Position numbers and translations under genes: made by a program. Shown here one piece after another: positions 6,125 to 7,876 of a stretch of 7,876 nucleotides of DNA. Position 1 is the first letter of the stretch, and every line of letters starts with the position of its first letter. The DNA comes from CAYRNC01 sp964425645 (lineage in GTDB: Bacteria; Bacillota; Clostridia; Peptostreptococcales; Anaerovoracaceae). The notes below the pieces were generated by a model, which was given only the letters and a program-made list of their open reading frames with translations, was not told the origin of the DNA and did not search any database. The DNA is taken from contig CAYRNC010000078.1 in assembly GCA_964425645.1 (NCBI GenBank), forward strand, positions 1 to 7,876, written 5' to 3'.

Positions 6125-6204
6125 AAAAAATAATGTTAGCCTTAATCAGTTATTTCAGCACCGAATATTTAAAATTTCGGTACAGTAACTGCAAACTAAC
6201 ATTA
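6125..6204 (-). terminator. Long nested-hairpin intrinsic terminator of the LuxR-type gene
   Basis: Three inverted-repeat pairs nest inside one another: TAATGTTAG/CTAACATTA (6131-6139 with 6196-6204), CAGTTA/TAACTG (6147-6152 with 6186-6191), and ACCGAA/TTCGGT (6160-6165 with 6176-6181). They are separated by small asymmetric internal loops. On the minus strand the outer arm is followed directly by TTTTTT (6130-6125), giving a terminator about 56 nt after the regulator's stop codon. The stem is much longer than a usual terminator, so an additional role as a DNA cruciform or protein site is possible. Confidence 0.7.
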
Positions 6205-6259
6205 CGATTTGAAAAAAATATACTACCGATGTTATAACCGTAAGTTGATCAGCTTGGCC

Positions 6260-7027
6260 CTATTCCTGCAATATATTGTCATATCTGTTATCGATCAAGC
6301 ATTTAATCAATTTGTTTCGGCTGCTTACACCCATCTTCTGGAATATGTTGTTTAAGTGCTTTTTTACCGTATTTACGCTTAAAAACAAATGCTTAGATAT
6401 TTCACTATTGGTGTACCCGTTAAATACTAAATGTACTATTTCCCTTTCTCTCTCGGTTAAATCATATTTGCCCAGAAACAAGTCAATATTTTCTTTTTCA
6501 TCCTCGGGCAACAAACGGCTGAGGGTCAGGGTGAGATGCGGGAGAAATAGATTTAACGTAAGAACATCTTCTTCGCTGAAATCCTCCGATGTATCGCCTC
6601 TATATAAGGTGAGCAAGGCTATATTGCGACCCTCATGAGAAATTTCACAATTCAACCCATGAGCTAGTCCGTTACGCTTTAAGTAATCATTATAGTACTT
6701 GGATTCTTTTACCGAAGGTGTTAACAGTTCAGCATCGCGATACACTATGGATTTACCTTCTCTGTGCAACCATTTCTTATAACTTTTTGCTGCATATCCT
6801 GTATCATATTCATATATGAATCGCCTTTCAAATTCAGGCGAAAATTTACTGTTAATAATAGGGTCATACAGTTCGGTAGTGAAGCCGATAACGCGGCACA
6901 GATCAAAAATACCCATATCGTACTGAATCAGACAGGCCAGGTTTTCCAAAAAAAATCTCCTCAGATCCCGTTCATCTTTTTGTTGGACGATTCCTTGAAT
7001 TACTTTATTTAGTAAAGCTAAATTCAT
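6260..7027 (-). CDS. LuxR-type transcriptional regulator with divergent N-terminal domain
   Basis: A 255-residue cytoplasmic DNA-binding protein. The C-terminal GerE helix-turn-helix is clear (about 190-240): LTEREREIVHLVFNGYTNSEI, then a recognition helix near SVNTVKKHLNNIF and the closing KMGVSSRNKL. The N-terminal 170 residues show no receiver-domain Asp/Lys pattern and no obvious autoinducer-binding signature; alternating helices and strands with NIALLTLYRGD near 135-144 suggest a GAF-like small-molecule sensor. The start at ATG 7027 has AAGGAGG only two bases away, with a further GGGAG at about 9 bases; the next in-frame Met is residue 38, so this start is kept. It precedes the M20-transporter-hydrolase operon on the same strand and ends in its own terminator, so it is probably the operon's specific regulator responding to the substrate. 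Which ligand it senses cannot be told. Confidence 0.9.
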   Translation of the reverse strand: MNLALLNKVIQGIVQQKDERDLRRFFLENLACLIQYDMGIFDLCRVIGFTTELYDPIINSKFSPEFERRFIYEYDTGYAAKSYKKWLHREGKSIVYRDAELLTPSVKESKYYNDYLKRNGLAHGLNCEISHEGRNIALLTLYRGDTSEDFSEEDVLTLNLFLPHLTLTLSRLLPEDEKENIDLFLGKYDLTEREREIVHLVFNGYTNSEISKHLFLSVNTVKKHLNNIFQKMGVSSRNKLIKCLIDNRYDNILQE

Positions 7028-7291
7028 GTCCTCCTTCTCCCTTTTTTTCCCCTGTCATCGCAATATAAAAATATAAGTTAAAAATGGACACCGGCGTACA
7101 GGCCATATGACCTTATCCTTGTTTTCTTTTTTTATCGGAGGGTAAAAGGCACCGGCAATGTTTTTATTATATCACGTAAAGAATATAATAGTGGAGGTTA
7201 TTTCGCTGCACAAAATAACTGTTTGAATAGACTGACAACATGCAGGATTCTAAAGCTGCCGCTATAATTGCTTATAATGTAGCAAAACATA
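7028..7291. other. Intergenic region upstream of the LuxR-type gene
   Basis: About 265 bp without a gene. It contains the extended -10 promoter at 7166-7174, and the sequence GGCCATATGACC (7101-7112), a 12-bp dyad with one mismatched pair inside the predicted leader. The heptamer CACCGGC occurs twice (7089-7095 and 7150-7156). None of these is assigned to a known regulator. Confidence 0.5.
7166..7174 (-). promoter_or_regulatory. Extended -10 promoter of the LuxR-type gene
   Basis: The minus strand reads TG-A-TATAAT (7174-7166), a perfect -10 with the TGn extension and no good -35, as expected for an extended -10 promoter. Transcription would begin near 7159, giving a leader of about 130 nt. 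A second -10-like TATATT lies nearer the gene (about 7065-7060) with a poor -35. Confidence 0.5.
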
Positions 7292-7329
7292 AAAAGTCTC
7301 CGACTTAAAAAATTCTTCATCGGAGACTT
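7291..7329 (-). terminator. Intrinsic terminator of the right-edge transporter gene
   Basis: A perfect 10-bp stem pairs 7320-7329 with 7294-7303 (AAGTCTCCGA with its complement) around a 16-nt loop, and on the minus strand runs into TTTTT. It begins 28 bases after the transporter's stop codon and separates that transcription unit from the LuxR-type gene. Confidence 0.9.
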
Positions 7330-7356
7330 AAAGCCCAAAGCGGGATTTCCGGTTAC

Positions 7357-7876
7357 TTAATTCAACCCGAACAATCTCCCCAGGTAAAATGCGATGGGTA
7401 TACAGATGATTGTCTTAAGAATAAAATTTACAACCAAGTCGAGAACATTTATTTTCATTTCAGACTTTAAAAGAATGACGACCTGCTCGCTCAAACAGAA
7501 AATCTGATTGAGCCCCACGACGCATATAACGAATTTCGTCAGTTGAGATTCAATTGTAGCTGCACCTATATAAGGTAACAACAAGTCAGCCGCCCCGGTT
7601 ATGAATGCGGGTGCCGCAGCAGTCGCTTCAGGAAGTCCCATAAAAGACAGAAGCGGTGAAAATGGCTTGGAGACAATATCGAACACCGATGTATATTCAG
7701 TCAAAACAAGCACTACAGTTGCAAGAAAAATAATATAGGGGAAGACCTCGACACAAAGCGTAAATACCGTTTTTGCCCCGCCCTTTATCATAGCAATAAA
7801 CCCGGGACCCCTTGCGGCTTTACCAAGGGCTATATCGAAGGTCTCTGAAAAAGTTTTCTTAACATCAAATATCCCA
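7357..7876 (-). CDS. 3' part of a second YjiH/YjiG-family membrane transporter (partial)
   Basis: The last 172 residues of a membrane protein whose 5' part lies beyond the right edge; the frame is open upstream of the internal Met at 7791 right to the edge, so that Met is not the start. It aligns without large gaps to the C-terminal half of the transporter at 3078-4418, with about half of the residues identical by eye. Shared blocks include GLPEATAAAP, GAADLLLPYI, ESQLTKFVIC, SEQVVILLKSEMKI and the terminal IPIAF..G.LFGLN. The polar linker before the first helix (KAARGPGFIA) corresponds to the linker of the paralog. It is probably a transporter of a related module upstream and ends in its own terminator, so it is not co-transcribed with the LuxR-type gene. 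Confidence 0.88.
   Translation of the reverse strand, partial: GIFDVKKTFSETFDIALGKAARGPGFIAMIKGGAKTVFTLCVEVFPYIIFLATVVLVLTEYTSVFDIVSKPFSPLLSFMGLPEATAAAPAFITGAADLLLPYIGAATIESQLTKFVICVVGLNQIFCLSEQVVILLKSEMKINVLDLVVNFILKTIICIPIAFYLGRLFGLN

Noticed and set aside
1..7876. CRISPR arrays, tRNA or rRNA genes, insertion sequences, phage or attachment sites
   Set aside because: No regularly spaced repeats, no cloverleaf or rRNA-like conserved blocks, and no transposase or integrase motifs were found on either strand.

Overview
The window looks like a moderately low-GC anaerobic bacterium, most likely a Bacillota (Clostridia-like) or Synergistota-type amino-acid or amide user. The reasons are strong purine-rich Shine-Dalgarno sites, U-tract intrinsic terminators, a PiT transporter paired with a DUF47 protein, and transporters of the YjiH/YjiG (GATE-domain) type. 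I cannot fix the genus. Every gene I can support lies on the minus strand, so transcription runs from high to low coordinates.

Right edge (7876 to 7292): the 3' end of a YjiH/YjiG-family membrane protein enters from outside the window and ends at a clear intrinsic terminator. 7293 to 7028 is a promoter region for the next gene. 7027-6260 is a LuxR-type (GerE helix-turn-helix) regulator with a non-standard N-terminal sensor region, followed by a long nested-hairpin terminator (6125-6204). A 16-bp near-palindrome at 6091-6106 lies between the regulator and the next gene and is a plausible operator.

Centre (5982 to 2405): three genes in a row form a probable operon. They are an AbgB-like M20 amidohydrolase with an altered metal-site motif, a full-length YjiH-family membrane protein (paralog of the one at the right edge), and an isochorismatase-like cysteine hydrolase with an intact Asp-Lys-Cys triad. 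Together with the LuxR regulator this reads as a small catabolic module: import of an amide or acylated amino compound, metal-dependent amide hydrolysis, then a cysteine-hydrolase step that probably releases ammonia. The substrate cannot be named from sequence.

2404 to 1987 is a 400-bp gene-free stretch with two hairpins that pair fully only in minus-strand RNA because of G-U wobbles, a fair promoter, and a strong intrinsic terminator. It could be a long 3' UTR or encode a small RNA of about 215 nt. Left part (1915 to 229): a PiT phosphate transporter and its DUF47/PhoU-like partner form a two-gene phosphate uptake operon with its own promoter just below the terminator. At the far left (114 to 1) an open minus-strand frame runs off the edge; it is weakly supported.
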